NCBI RefSeq assembly: GCF_024972755.1
Contig: NZ_CP087724.1
Coordinates: 868,001 to 932,000 of the forward strand
Reading direction: 5' to 3'
Length of the DNA stretch: 64,000 bases
Source: Halanaeroarchaeum sp. HSR-CO
GTDB taxonomy: Archaea > Halobacteriota > Halobacteria > Halobacteriales > Halobacteriaceae
This document shows positions 1-8,734 of this stretch, in pieces. Position numbers and translations under genes: made by a program. The notes beneath the pieces are model-generated. The model was not told the DNA's origin. It made no database searches and was given only the letters and a program-made list of their open reading frames with translations. How positions within the stretch are numbered: position 1 is the first letter of the stretch; each line of letters begins with the position of its first letter.

Positions 1-83
1 CCGACGCCATCGACGTCGCCGTGGGCGAACCCGAAGCGTTCGCCGACCGCTTCCGGAACGCCGTCATCCCCGATCCACCATGA
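1..83 (+). CDS. C-terminal end of an unidentified protein (5' partial)
   Basis: The last 26 codons of a reading frame run off the left edge and end at the TGA at 81-83. That stop overlaps the ATG of the next gene in an ATGA junction, so the two are almost certainly co-transcribed and translationally coupled. The visible tail (ending in VIPDPP) is acidic and soluble-looking, with no recognisable motif. Its job cannot be inferred from this much sequence. It may belong to the pilus-related neighbourhood that follows, but that is only positional inference. Confidence 0.5.
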   Translation, partial: DAIDVAVGEPEAFADRFRNAVIPDPP

Positions 84-673
84 CGTTGCCGTCGGGACAG
101 GCGACCTTCGACCGCGTGGTGACGGGCCTCAGCGACCCGCTCGAAACGGCCCTCGAACGGGAGTTGACCGGCTACGCGGAGATCGTTCCTCAGGCGGCGC
201 TCCTGCTCGACGTATCGGGCTCGGGCGTCGTGTGGTTCGAAGCGGGGATTCCGACACACGCGACGCACACCGGGACCGGAGCGACGGGGACGGACGTACT
301 CGCAGAGCTCGCGGCGACCGGCCCATTTCGTGTCAGACTGGTCGCGCTGTCGCCCAGCGAACTCGATGTCCGTCCCGAGGGAGCGAGTCTTCCACCGGAC
401 GCCCCGGCGGAGCGCCTGGCCGGCGACGAGTCGCTCGCGACTCGAACGAGAGAACGGACTGGCGCCGTCGAAGCGCGACCTGCGGAGCAAGGCCTCGACG
501 CGGTCGAGGCGTTCCTCGAGGACGACCAGAAGATTCGGGCGATCCGCGAGCGTGCGCGGGCCGAGGCGAAGCGGAAGGCGGCGGCGTGGGGGTTCGACGA
601 CCTCGGTGGCTCACAGCAGTCCGGACCCGGCGAAGGCGAGGAACGTGACGAGGACCAGCGCTCCGGAGTGTAA
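80..673 (+). CDS. Haloarchaeal protein of unknown function
   Basis: This 197-residue acidic protein has no signal peptide or membrane segment. Residues 1-100 look like a compact alpha/beta domain (LLLDVSGSGVVWFEAGIP). Residues 130-175 are charged and helical, with AFLEDDQKIRAIRERARAE suggesting an amphipathic helix or short coiled coil. The tail is Gly/Glu rich. The start codon overlaps the previous stop (ATGA). The 3' end runs 63 bp into the convergent TadC-like gene on the other strand, so the two genes share coding sequence at their ends. Its place beside a TadC/GspE-like pair suggests, without proving, a cytoplasmic accessory role. I do not recognise the family. Confidence 0.75.
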   Translation: MTLPSGQATFDRVVTGLSDPLETALERELTGYAEIVPQAALLLDVSGSGVVWFEAGIPTHATHTGTGATGTDVLAELAATGPFRVRLVALSPSELDVRPEGASLPPDAPAERLAGDESLATRTRERTGAVEARPAEQGLDAVEAFLEDDQKIRAIRERARAEAKRKAAAWGFDDLGGSQQSGPGEGEERDEDQRSGV

Positions 674-2446
674 CAGCCCCTCGTAGACCCCCCGACCGGC
701 GACACCGGCGAACCAGCCACTGGCGAGAACCGTGGCCTGGGTCAGGAGGTAGAACATCGGTGGCCTTGTCGGCCCACCAGAGAGAGCCGCGGTCTGGCCA
801 CCGACGGGAACGGTGGTTCCCAGCGCGGCCACGTTGACGGCGACGACGATACCGACGACGAGCAGCGAGGCCGCCCAGCCGATGGCGAGAAAGAGCGACA
901 TCTCGTCTTTGACGGCTCGCTCCTGGTGGTACAATCGCCCCGCCTCGCTCTGGAGGGCCTCGAACGCCGCTGCCGTCTGACTGCCCGCGTCCAGCGCTCC
1001 CGCGATCATACCGACGGTCCGCTCGGCGAGCGGCGTTCCTACCCGGTCGACGAACCGGTCGAGTGCCGCTCCCCTGACCGGCCGGTCGTTCTGGGCAACG
1101 CGGAGGTCGATCGCCAGATCGGCCACGTCCGGGTCGAGCGGGCCGAGTCGCTCGTCGTCGGCGACGTGTTCGGCCGCCTCGGTGAACGACCGGCCGAGGT
1201 GGACCTGGTGGGCGACCTCGTGCAGGAACGCCGGCAGATACCGGTCTTTCGCGGCGTCGCGTTTCGCCCGGCGCCACTCGATCAGTCCGACTGGGAGGGC
1301 CACCAGCACGTATCCGGTGGTGAGTGCCGTGTATACCGGTGTCCCGTGGCTAGCGAACCAGCCGACGAGGACGGTCCCGAGGGGTACGAGGAGGACGAGG
1401 GCGTTCGCTGGATTCCGGTGGGCCGTCGCGACCACGCGCCACAGCGTGTTCGAACTCCGGTACCGAGACCACCGATACCCCGCCGGGCGCAGGACGTAGA
1501 CGAGACCACTCGCCCCGAATCCGAGGACGAGGACGACCAGCGCACTCACCGGGGAGACCAGCACCTGTCCTCGGATCCATCGGGCCGTCTCGACCGCCGG
1601 GAGCGACGTCGTCTCGGATAGCCCCGAGGCGACTGCGACCGTGACGACGGCCACCGCGGGTAGCACGAGCAAGACGACGAATAACTGGACGACACTCCCG
1701 AGATACCGCTTGGCGGTACCGGCGCGCTGGGCGTCCTGTCTCGCGAGCATCCGACTCTCCAGGTGCAAGAACCGAGCGAGCGCCTGCGGGCCTTCGCGCG
1801 CTCGCAAGCGGAGTGTCAACAAGAACGGCGCGAGACGCTGCCTGGAGGGCGTATCACGCGCTATGATCCGAATCGCGTCGTCGACGGTTCCCGTGATCGA
1901 TGCGGTCCCCTGGATACGCTGGAACGCTCGTGCGGTCTCACCGAATGCGCGCTCGCGCTCGGCCACCTGGGCGATGAGCGATCGAACGTCGGTCGTGCCG
2001 GAGGCGAGGACGTGCATGTACCGCACGGTCCGGGGGAGACTCCGTTCGATCCGATCGCGCTGTCGCCGGGCGCGCCGCTCGAGGAGCACGACGGCACCGC
2101 GAATCGTCGCCCGTTTCCCGAGTAGCCCGAAACCGAGCGCGAGAAGGGGCGTTATCACCTTCTCGACGAAAGACGGCGAAAGCAGCGGCAACGCACTCAG
2201 TCCAGCGACGAGCCGGCGATCGACGACCGGCGGGAGCGCCTGTCCGAACGCGTAGCCGATGCCCGCGGTGAGGGCGAACGCGATCCAGGACAGTCCGTAG
2301 AGGCGTCCCAGGAATACTGTGATGTCTCCCGACCCGGTCGTCGCACGGAACAACTGGCGAAGGTGCGCGGTTCGAGGAGCGTTGGGATTTCGGGCGAACG
2401 CGAGTGTCAGCACGCCGTCCAGCATCGTCCACGACCGTTCGCTCAT
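611..2446 (-). CDS. tadC: Type IV pilus / type II secretion membrane platform protein (TadC/GspF family)
   Basis: A 611-residue polytopic membrane protein with two GspF-like halves. Each has a cytoplasmic helical domain (around residues 115-240 and 410-520) followed by hydrophobic helices; I count about eight or nine membrane segments, ending in a hydrophobic C-terminus. In this family the protein is the inner-membrane platform on which the assembly ATPase acts during pilus or pseudopilus assembly. The start at 2446 (MSERSWTMLDG) is chosen because it overlaps the stop of the GspE-like gene by ATGA and gives the expected N-terminus; a longer frame upstream is not coding-like. It is co-transcribed with the degenerate ATPase at 2443-4545. 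No pilin gene is visible nearby. Confidence 0.88.
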   Translation of the reverse strand: MSERSWTMLDGVLTLAFARNPNAPRTAHLRQLFRATTGSGDITVFLGRLYGLSWIAFALTAGIGYAFGQALPPVVDRRLVAGLSALPLLSPSFVEKVITPLLALGFGLLGKRATIRGAVVLLERRARRQRDRIERSLPRTVRYMHVLASGTTDVRSLIAQVAERERAFGETARAFQRIQGTASITGTVDDAIRIIARDTPSRQRLAPFLLTLRLRAREGPQALARFLHLESRMLARQDAQRAGTAKRYLGSVVQLFVVLLVLPAVAVVTVAVASGLSETTSLPAVETARWIRGQVLVSPVSALVVLVLGFGASGLVYVLRPAGYRWSRYRSSNTLWRVVATAHRNPANALVLLVPLGTVLVGWFASHGTPVYTALTTGYVLVALPVGLIEWRRAKRDAAKDRYLPAFLHEVAHQVHLGRSFTEAAEHVADDERLGPLDPDVADLAIDLRVAQNDRPVRGAALDRFVDRVGTPLAERTVGMIAGALDAGSQTAAAFEALQSEAGRLYHQERAVKDEMSLFLAIGWAASLLVVGIVVAVNVAALGTTVPVGGQTAALSGGPTRPPMFYLLTQATVLASGWFAGVAGRGVYEGLLHSGALVLVTFLAFAGSGLL

Positions 2447-4545
2447 TCGGATAGCACCCGGTGGATGCGTTCGACGGTGGCCGCCTCGTCGGTGCGGAGG
2501 TCGGCGAGGAAGGAGAACAGTTCGTCCGTCTCGTCGATGCCCGCCGTCCGGAGATAACGCACGTAGCGGACGCGACGCTGGTGGGCGGCCGCCAGGTCCT
2601 CGACCGACCGGCCGCTTCTCGACGCCAGCGATTCGAGGAACGTGGCGAACTGGGGTCCCCCATCGGCGTCGTCCGGTTCGTTGCGGACCGCTCGAAGCCC
2701 ACACTGCGTGCTGTCGACGACGATCCGTCCACCGTCCGGATCACACGTCGGAGTCTCAACCGCCGTAACCGCCGTCTGTCCCTCGACGGTCCGCACGGTC
2801 AGGACGAGGTCGAGGGATCCGAGGGTGTAGAGCGGTAGCCCCTTGCCGACGGCTCTGTGGGCGAAGGCGGCGAAGTCGTCGGCGTTCGCGGAGACGAGCA
2901 GTCCCTGCCCCCTCGCGAGCGCGTCGCCGAAGTGACGGAACGCCGCCTCGCGCTCGAGCGCTGTCATGACGGTCACGTCCGGGCGGAGGTCGGTGGCGCG
3001 TTCCAGCGGGGCCGTCCCGTCCGCCGCCGGGACGAGCGCGTCGGTCGTCAGCGAGATGTCCGTCTCGTGGGGAAGTGTCACCGATCGGGTTCGATCGGCA
3101 ATCGTCACTGGCTGGTCCTCGAGGGGGACGAACGGTGCGTGTGCCTCGACGAGCGATGCCGGTCTGGCCCGTTCTGGGCCCACGATCGCGATGGCCTGGT
3201 GGTGTTCGATGGCGAGCCAGAGTAGCCCGACGAGTTCGGGCTCGAGGGTGCCTGCCTCGAGCGCGTCGACCGGAGTTACTGGATCGAGGCCACGTTTGTC
3301 GATCGAGATGTAGGGCCCGTCTGCGCTGGCCGACGGGAGCGCGACAGAGCAGCCGATCGCCATGCCCGGCTCGGGTTCGAACGACACCGATGCATGCGGT
3401 GTTCGCGGGCCGAGTTCGACCCCACCCGCGCCCGCGAGGCGTTTGGCGAGCGTGACGAAGCGGCGTTCGGCTTCGAACATCGCCGTCATCGGAAGTCTCC
3501 CCTCGTGTTCGAAAGCACCTGGTCTGGGGACGACCGTGATCCGCTCTCCGACCCGGTTCGCCTCGACTCGTTCGAGATGGGGGTCTCTGATGGGGATCGT
3601 CAGTCGATCCTCGCCGACCAGGTCCCGGACGACGAGGAAAACGAGGTCGTCGATGCGTTCGTCGAGATCTCGCCCGAGAACCGGTGGATCGAGGACGCCG
3701 ATGGTCGCGAGTGCACCGCGGAGTCCACGTCTCACGACTCCGAGCGCGGATCGAGTGGATTCAGCCACGAGCTTCCGTTTCAACAGTCGGCGCGCCCGGT
3801 CCTCGACGTACCTCACCCGGTCCGCGACCACCTTCCCCACGGATTCCTCGACGAGTCGCGCCTCGACCGTCGCGAGGAGCTCGTCGTCGCCCGGCAGTCG
3901 GACCGGATCGTGAACGTGGTACTTGGTTTCGAAGACGTCCCCGCCGAGGACGCGTTCCCGATAGACCGTCACCGGCACGTCTCTGTGGTGGAACGTGACC
4001 GTATACCTGGCCAGTCGCTCGCTCAGAAATCGATCGAGGTAGGGATCGTCGGTAGAGAACTCGGTCCTGGCGGGCGCGAAATCCACGGTATGGACCACGA
4101 TATCGTCGCCGCTCGCGTCCGCGACGCGGATGCGATCGTCCAGCGCCAGCGGCGTGAGCGACCCCAGCCCCTGGACGGACGCCGTCAGGTGATAGCCCAG
4201 TCGCCGTCGCTGATCCGGGGTCGTCTCGGTCATCCGGTCGACGACCTGGCGGTATGGACGCGCGAGTCCCGACTCCAGCCGCTCGACCGTGCCTTCACGT
4301 GTCCGCGGGCGGTTCACGTCTTCGACGCCGTCGAGATAGGTCTCGACGCGGGTGGCAGCCGCTCGCGTCTCGGCCGCGATCGGCGGTGTTCTGGTCTCGT
4401 ACTCGAATCCATCGTCGCCATCTCGGACGGTCGCCACGATGTCCGGGCCGATGCGGTACTGCTCCCGCACGGCCGGGGCGTACCACGCCGTCGCCGCCCC
4501 TGGCGAAGCGGGCGACGGGACGGTCGCCGGTAACGGATCGGCCAT
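2443..4545 (-). CDS. GspE/TadA-family ATPase homologue with all catalytic motifs lost (pseudo-ATPase)
   Basis: The 700 residues follow the layout of haloarchaeal pilus ATPases: a long N-terminal domain, then DRLTIPIRDPHLERVEANRV near 314, VTPVDALEAGTL near 423 and LLWLAIEHHQAIAI near 441. Where a Walker A loop should follow there is VGPERARPAS (455-464), with no Gly-Lys-Thr. The usual IEDT acidic box is IADRTRS (482-488). The Walker B GEIRGEEA is TALEREA (528-534). The TxHA box is SANADD (552-557). The reading frame is open with normal composition, so this is a conserved-looking protein rather than debris. It probably cannot hydrolyse ATP and may act structurally with TadC (611-2446), whose start it overlaps. 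TATA-like TTTTAATTAT lies just upstream. Confidence 0.85.
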   Translation of the reverse strand: MADPLPATVPSPASPGAATAWYAPAVREQYRIGPDIVATVRDGDDGFEYETRTPPIAAETRAAATRVETYLDGVEDVNRPRTREGTVERLESGLARPYRQVVDRMTETTPDQRRRLGYHLTASVQGLGSLTPLALDDRIRVADASGDDIVVHTVDFAPARTEFSTDDPYLDRFLSERLARYTVTFHHRDVPVTVYRERVLGGDVFETKYHVHDPVRLPGDDELLATVEARLVEESVGKVVADRVRYVEDRARRLLKRKLVAESTRSALGVVRRGLRGALATIGVLDPPVLGRDLDERIDDLVFLVVRDLVGEDRLTIPIRDPHLERVEANRVGERITVVPRPGAFEHEGRLPMTAMFEAERRFVTLAKRLAGAGGVELGPRTPHASVSFEPEPGMAIGCSVALPSASADGPYISIDKRGLDPVTPVDALEAGTLEPELVGLLWLAIEHHQAIAIVGPERARPASLVEAHAPFVPLEDQPVTIADRTRSVTLPHETDISLTTDALVPAADGTAPLERATDLRPDVTVMTALEREAAFRHFGDALARGQGLLVSANADDFAAFAHRAVGKGLPLYTLGSLDLVLTVRTVEGQTAVTAVETPTCDPDGGRIVVDSTQCGLRAVRNEPDDADGGPQFATFLESLASRSGRSVEDLAAAHQRRVRYVRYLRTAGIDETDELFSFLADLRTDEAATVERIHRVLSE

Positions 4546-4564
4546 TGGATAACGCTCCTGTGCC

Positions 4565-4575
4565 CGATAATTAAA
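4565..4575 (-). promoter_or_regulatory. TATA element for the GspE-like/TadC operon
   Basis: On the minus strand the sequence reads CCTTTTAATTATC, centred about 25-27 bases before the ATG at 4545. That is the spacing expected for a leaderless haloarchaeal transcript starting at or next to the start codon. It supports the choice of start and suggests the operon is expressed. Confidence 0.55.
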
Positions 4576-4723
4576 AGGTTCGTACTCGCTGTGAAAACAC
4601 GATGGCGTTCGGGATGTCCCGGTTACCGTCCCAGCCAGAGCGGCGCCTCGAGTGCCCTCGGGTCGGCCGGGTGATGGGGAAATGACGACGGCCCCGGTGT
4701 CGTTCCCGCCCGCCGAATCGAAA

Positions 4724-4732
4724 CGGATAAAC
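4724..4732 (+). promoter_or_regulatory. TATA element for tRNA-Ser
   Basis: CGGATAAAC lies about 30 bases before the 5' end of the mature tRNA-Ser, in an otherwise GC-rich stretch. The rest of the gap 4546-4758 (213 bases) holds only this element and the divergent pilus-operon promoter; I see no gene in it. Confidence 0.5.
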
Positions 4733-4758
4733 CCACCTTCGTGGTTAGTACGAGATGA

Positions 4759-4843
4759 GCCGAGGTAGCCTAGCCTGGCCAAGGCGGTTGCTTCGAGAGC
4801 AACTGTCCTCACGGACTCGAGAGTTCAAATCTCTCCCTCGGCG
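4759..4843 (+). tRNA. tRNA-Ser (anticodon CGA)
   Basis: The 85 bases fold as a class II tRNA. The acceptor stem pairs GCCGAGG (4759-4765) with CCTCGGC (4836-4842), followed by discriminator G. The anticodon stem GTTGC/GCAAC (4787-4791, 4799-4803) encloses the loop TTCGAGA with anticodon CGA, reading the serine codon UCG. A long variable arm (4804-4818) follows, then the T arm GAGAG-TTCAAAT-CTCTC (4819-4835). The long variable arm and G discriminator fit serine. CCA is not encoded. No intron is seen. A TTTT run follows at once, a plausible terminator. The 3' end is repeated three more times downstream. Confidence 0.96.
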
Positions 4844-4936
4844 TTTTCTGAGCGTCTTGCGAAGAAAACGGCGGAGTGATTCGAATCAGGGAGTGGAGCG
4901 GAGCGGAACGACCGTGGTTCAAATCTCTCCCTCGGC
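4823..4936 (+). repeat. Direct repeat copy A (114 bp), starting in the tRNA-Ser T arm
   Basis: This segment begins in the T arm of tRNA-Ser, runs through its 3' end, and ends with a second copy of the 19-base tRNA 3' sequence TTCAAATCTCTCCCTCGGC (4918-4936). It is identical to 5062-5175 except at one base (C at 4882 against T at 5121). Inside lies the palindrome GATTCGAATC (4878-4887). The structure resembles duplicated attachment sites left by integration at a tRNA 3' end. Confidence 0.9.
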
Positions 4937-5062
4937 GTTCTCGCGAACTCGACGACGAGCGTAGCGAGGCGTCCGTGAGCGAGGACGCCTGCATAGTTTG
5001 AACCCAGCGAGTCACAGCCCGCGCAGTGAGCGAGGCGAACGAGCAGGACTGTCTTGCGCTGG
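4918..5062 (+). repeat. 145-bp middle unit of the tRNA-Ser array, with two hairpins
   Basis: The unit is bounded on both sides by the tRNA 3'-end 19-mer (4918-4936 and 5063-5081). It contains a perfect inverted repeat AGGCGTCC-gtgagcga-GGACGCCT (4967-4990). It also holds most of a longer imperfect one, TTTGAACCCAGCG (4997-5009) against CGCTGGTTCAAA (5057-5068), which folds back onto the next copy of the tRNA T-loop sequence. No believable protein is encoded; the short minus-strand frames here are antisense tRNA sequence. Confidence 0.8.
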
Positions 5063-5175
5063 TTCAAATCTCTCCCTCGGCGTTTTCTGAGCGTCTTGCG
5101 AAGAAAACGGCGGAGTGATTTGAATCAGGGAGTGGAGCGGAGCGGAACGACCGTGGTTCAAATCTCTCCCTCGGC
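5062..5175 (+). repeat. Direct repeat copy B (114 bp)
   Basis: This is the second copy of the 4823-4936 segment, offset by exactly 239 bases with a single difference. It starts and ends with the tRNA-Ser 3' sequence (5063-5081 and 5157-5175). After the last copy the sequence becomes unique (CTTATGGAGG), so 5175/5176 is the right edge of the array. The remaining stretch 5176-5230 up to the stop of the next gene shows nothing I can interpret. Confidence 0.9.
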
Positions 5176-5230
5176 CTTATGGAGGTAGGCTGCATCGGTA
5201 AGTGACGCGAATATCCGCCGAAAACGAGTC

Positions 5231-6571
5231 TCAGCCCCCGACGAGGCCGAGTCGTCCCATCGCACCCATGACGCCGAAGCCGACGACCAGGACGATGGTG
5301 ATCCCGTAATACACCCGCTGCCAGGTGGTCGGCTGGAAGGGTTCGGGGAGGTGTTTGTCGACGATGTAGTAGTTCGCGATGTAGAAGAACACCTGGAGGA
5401 TGGCCATCAGGGCCGCCGAGAAGATGACCAGCGTCACCGGCAACTGTCCGATGACGAGGATCGGAACGATACTCGCGATACCCATCGCCAGGATGAACAG
5501 CCGTCGGTACCGGTCGGTGTCGACCTCACGGTCGAGGACCAGGTCCAGGACGTCCGCGTTGACGCGGGCCGCACCATCCATCACCGTGATCACGGTCGAG
5601 TAGAGGGCGGCGAAGGCGCCGACGATCAGGACGTAAAACGACCACGGACCGAAGCTATCCTGCAAGAGGTTTCCGATGGCGAGGGCCACGTTCTGGTCTT
5701 TCGGTGGCGTCGGATACAGGACCGAGGAGGCCAGGAAGATCATGCTAACGATCAACACGAAGCTGAACCCGAAGGCGATACGGAAATCGCGTTTCCCGAC
5801 GTCCATCCACGCGCGGATGTAGTCGTGGTACTGTTCGTCGTGCGGATCGCGGTTCTGCTCGCGGAGCGCGCGAGCGCCCTGTTCTTTCGCCAGACTCCAG
5901 CTTCCGATGGTGACGGTCGTACTCAGCCCGGTCGGCGCGTAGCCGGCGATGGCGGCGAACAGCCCCAGGAATCCGGGCGCCGTGACGTCCGGGACGGCAA
6001 AGGTCGTCTCCCTCACGACCGTGGCCGAGGGCGGCGCGACGAACAGGCCGAGGACGATCAACAGCCCGAGGGTGACGACGAATATCTTCATCAGGTTCTC
6101 GAGCCAGGAGTACCGGGAGGCGAGGGTCAGGGCCATCGCGAGGCCGATCAGTCCGACGTAGAGCTGGATCGGCGTCAATCCCGGGACGAGTGCGGCCGCG
6201 AACGTCGCGGAGGTGAATCCGACGGCCGCGAGGATGGTCGTCCAGCCGACGAGATAGATCAGGAGCGTCAACCACTGTCCCCAGTGGGCCGGGCCGGGGA
6301 GGTCGCCGTACCCCTCGACGGGGTTGCGGCCCATCCCGTAGTTGTACCGGATGCCCAGTTCCCACCCGCCGTACTTCGCCAGATACACCAGGCCGACGAT
6401 CCAGACAGCGAAGAGCCCGTACAATCCGCCGAGCGTCGGTGCCAGGACGATGTGGCTGCCGCCGATGCCCAGGAGTGCCCACATGAGCGATGGTCCCAGG
6501 TGCTCGCGGACGAACCCGGTCCAGCCCTCCGCCGGGTATTCGAGATCCGGTGTTGTCCCTGTCGATGACAT
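5231..6571 (-). CDS. Nramp-fold membrane transporter lacking the metal-binding motifs
   Basis: The 446 residues form about eleven hydrophobic helices with the general Nramp pattern: an N-terminal LGPSLMWALLGIGGSH helix, a long conserved loop after helix 3, and the AIAGYAPTGLS helix near the middle. True Nramp proteins carry DPGN in helix 1 and MPH in helix 6 to bind divalent metal. Here the equivalent positions read GIGG and APTG, so Mn2+ or Fe2+ transport is doubtful and the substrate is unknown. I start at the ATG at 6571; a GTG 15 bases upstream (6586) is possible. It stands alone in its orientation, beside the repeat array. Confidence 0.8.
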   Translation of the reverse strand: MSSTGTTPDLEYPAEGWTGFVREHLGPSLMWALLGIGGSHIVLAPTLGGLYGLFAVWIVGLVYLAKYGGWELGIRYNYGMGRNPVEGYGDLPGPAHWGQWLTLLIYLVGWTTILAAVGFTSATFAAALVPGLTPIQLYVGLIGLAMALTLASRYSWLENLMKIFVVTLGLLIVLGLFVAPPSATVVRETTFAVPDVTAPGFLGLFAAIAGYAPTGLSTTVTIGSWSLAKEQGARALREQNRDPHDEQYHDYIRAWMDVGKRDFRIAFGFSFVLIVSMIFLASSVLYPTPPKDQNVALAIGNLLQDSFGPWSFYVLIVGAFAALYSTVITVMDGAARVNADVLDLVLDREVDTDRYRRLFILAMGIASIVPILVIGQLPVTLVIFSAALMAILQVFFYIANYYIVDKHLPEPFQPTTWQRVYYGITIVLVVGFGVMGAMGRLGLVGG

Positions 6572-6714
6572 GCGTGTGATTGCCACTTACGCAGGGTGTA
6601 CAAAACGGTTCCGTATCGGACGTCGGTGTCGGTTGACGGCCGGGTCCGTTCGTCGCTGTTCGCTGCTGTCCATTCCGGGTGCCGGACAGACGAAAATGGC
6701 GGTACCGAGACGAG

Positions 6715-8211
<1,497 letters not shown>

Positions 8212-8235
8212 GGAGGTGAGGCTATTCCGCACCCC

Positions 8236-8243
8236 GAATAAAT
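8236..8243 (-). promoter_or_regulatory. TATA element for cimA
   Basis: ATTTATTC on the minus strand, about 29 bases before the ATG at 8211, fits a leaderless start. A second AT-rich site, TTTATATA (minus strand, near 8289-8297), lies farther upstream and could give an alternative transcript with a leader. Confidence 0.45.
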
Positions 8244-8328
8244 CGATCCGCGGTCATCGCTGCCACAGCACAGTGATGGCGGTCCCTCTATATAAATCCG
8301 TCAGTCCGACAGATTTCGCAACTATTGC

Positions 8329-8676
8329 TCAGTCGGCGAGTCGGACGGTGTCTCCGACAGAAACGTCGTCGGCGCCACCCGCCGTCAGTTCGACGAGGGT
8401 GTCGGCTTCGTGGGCCGCGATGCCGGTCCAGGGTTCGAGGCGTTCGATCCGGACGACCTCCTCGTCGACGATCCAGATGACGTCGAGCGGTTCGAAGACG
8501 AACAGCATGTGGACGTCCCGGTTCCCGACCGAATCGAAGCGAAAGACGAGTGCGAAATCGTCCGGGATCGACCGGCGGAACATCAGCCCACGCATCTGGG
8601 CGAGGACGGAATCGGCGGTCTGGACGTCGGTGGCGAGGCGTCGGATCTCGCCCGCTCGTTCGTGGCGCAGGTACAC
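8329..8676 (-). CDS. DUF192 family protein
   Basis: The 115 residues match the small all-beta DUF192 fold: SVLAQMRGLMFRRSIPDDFA, then the hallmark RDVHMLFVFEPLDVIWID-like stretch, and WTGIAAHEADTLVELTAGGA toward the end. The molecular role of the family is not settled. I use the GTG at 8676 because it gives the normal domain length; an ATG farther upstream would run over the divergent gene at 8735 and adds sequence unlike the family. Only 58 bases separate it from that gene, so the two probably share a divergent promoter region. Confidence 0.75.
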   Translation of the reverse strand: MYLRHERAGEIRRLATDVQTADSVLAQMRGLMFRRSIPDDFALVFRFDSVGNRDVHMLFVFEPLDVIWIVDEEVVRIERLEPWTGIAAHEADTLVELTAGGADDVSVGDTVRLAD

Positions 8677-8734
8677 ATCCGGGAGTCGGGGGCGCGGTCG
8701 AAAAGCGTTACTCTCGGGCGCCCCCAGGGCGGAT

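Noticed and set aside
2443-4545. Reading the GspE-like gene as a decayed pseudogene
   Set aside because: The 700-codon frame has no stops, keeps haloarchaeal codon bias, overlaps tadC by ATGA and has a promoter. A non-catalytic but maintained protein fits better.
4755-5067. Several short open frames (for example ending PRERFELSSP) across the tRNA-Ser array
   Set aside because: They read through the tRNA and its repeated 3' end, mostly antisense. The peptide similarity between them comes from the repeats, not from protein conservation.
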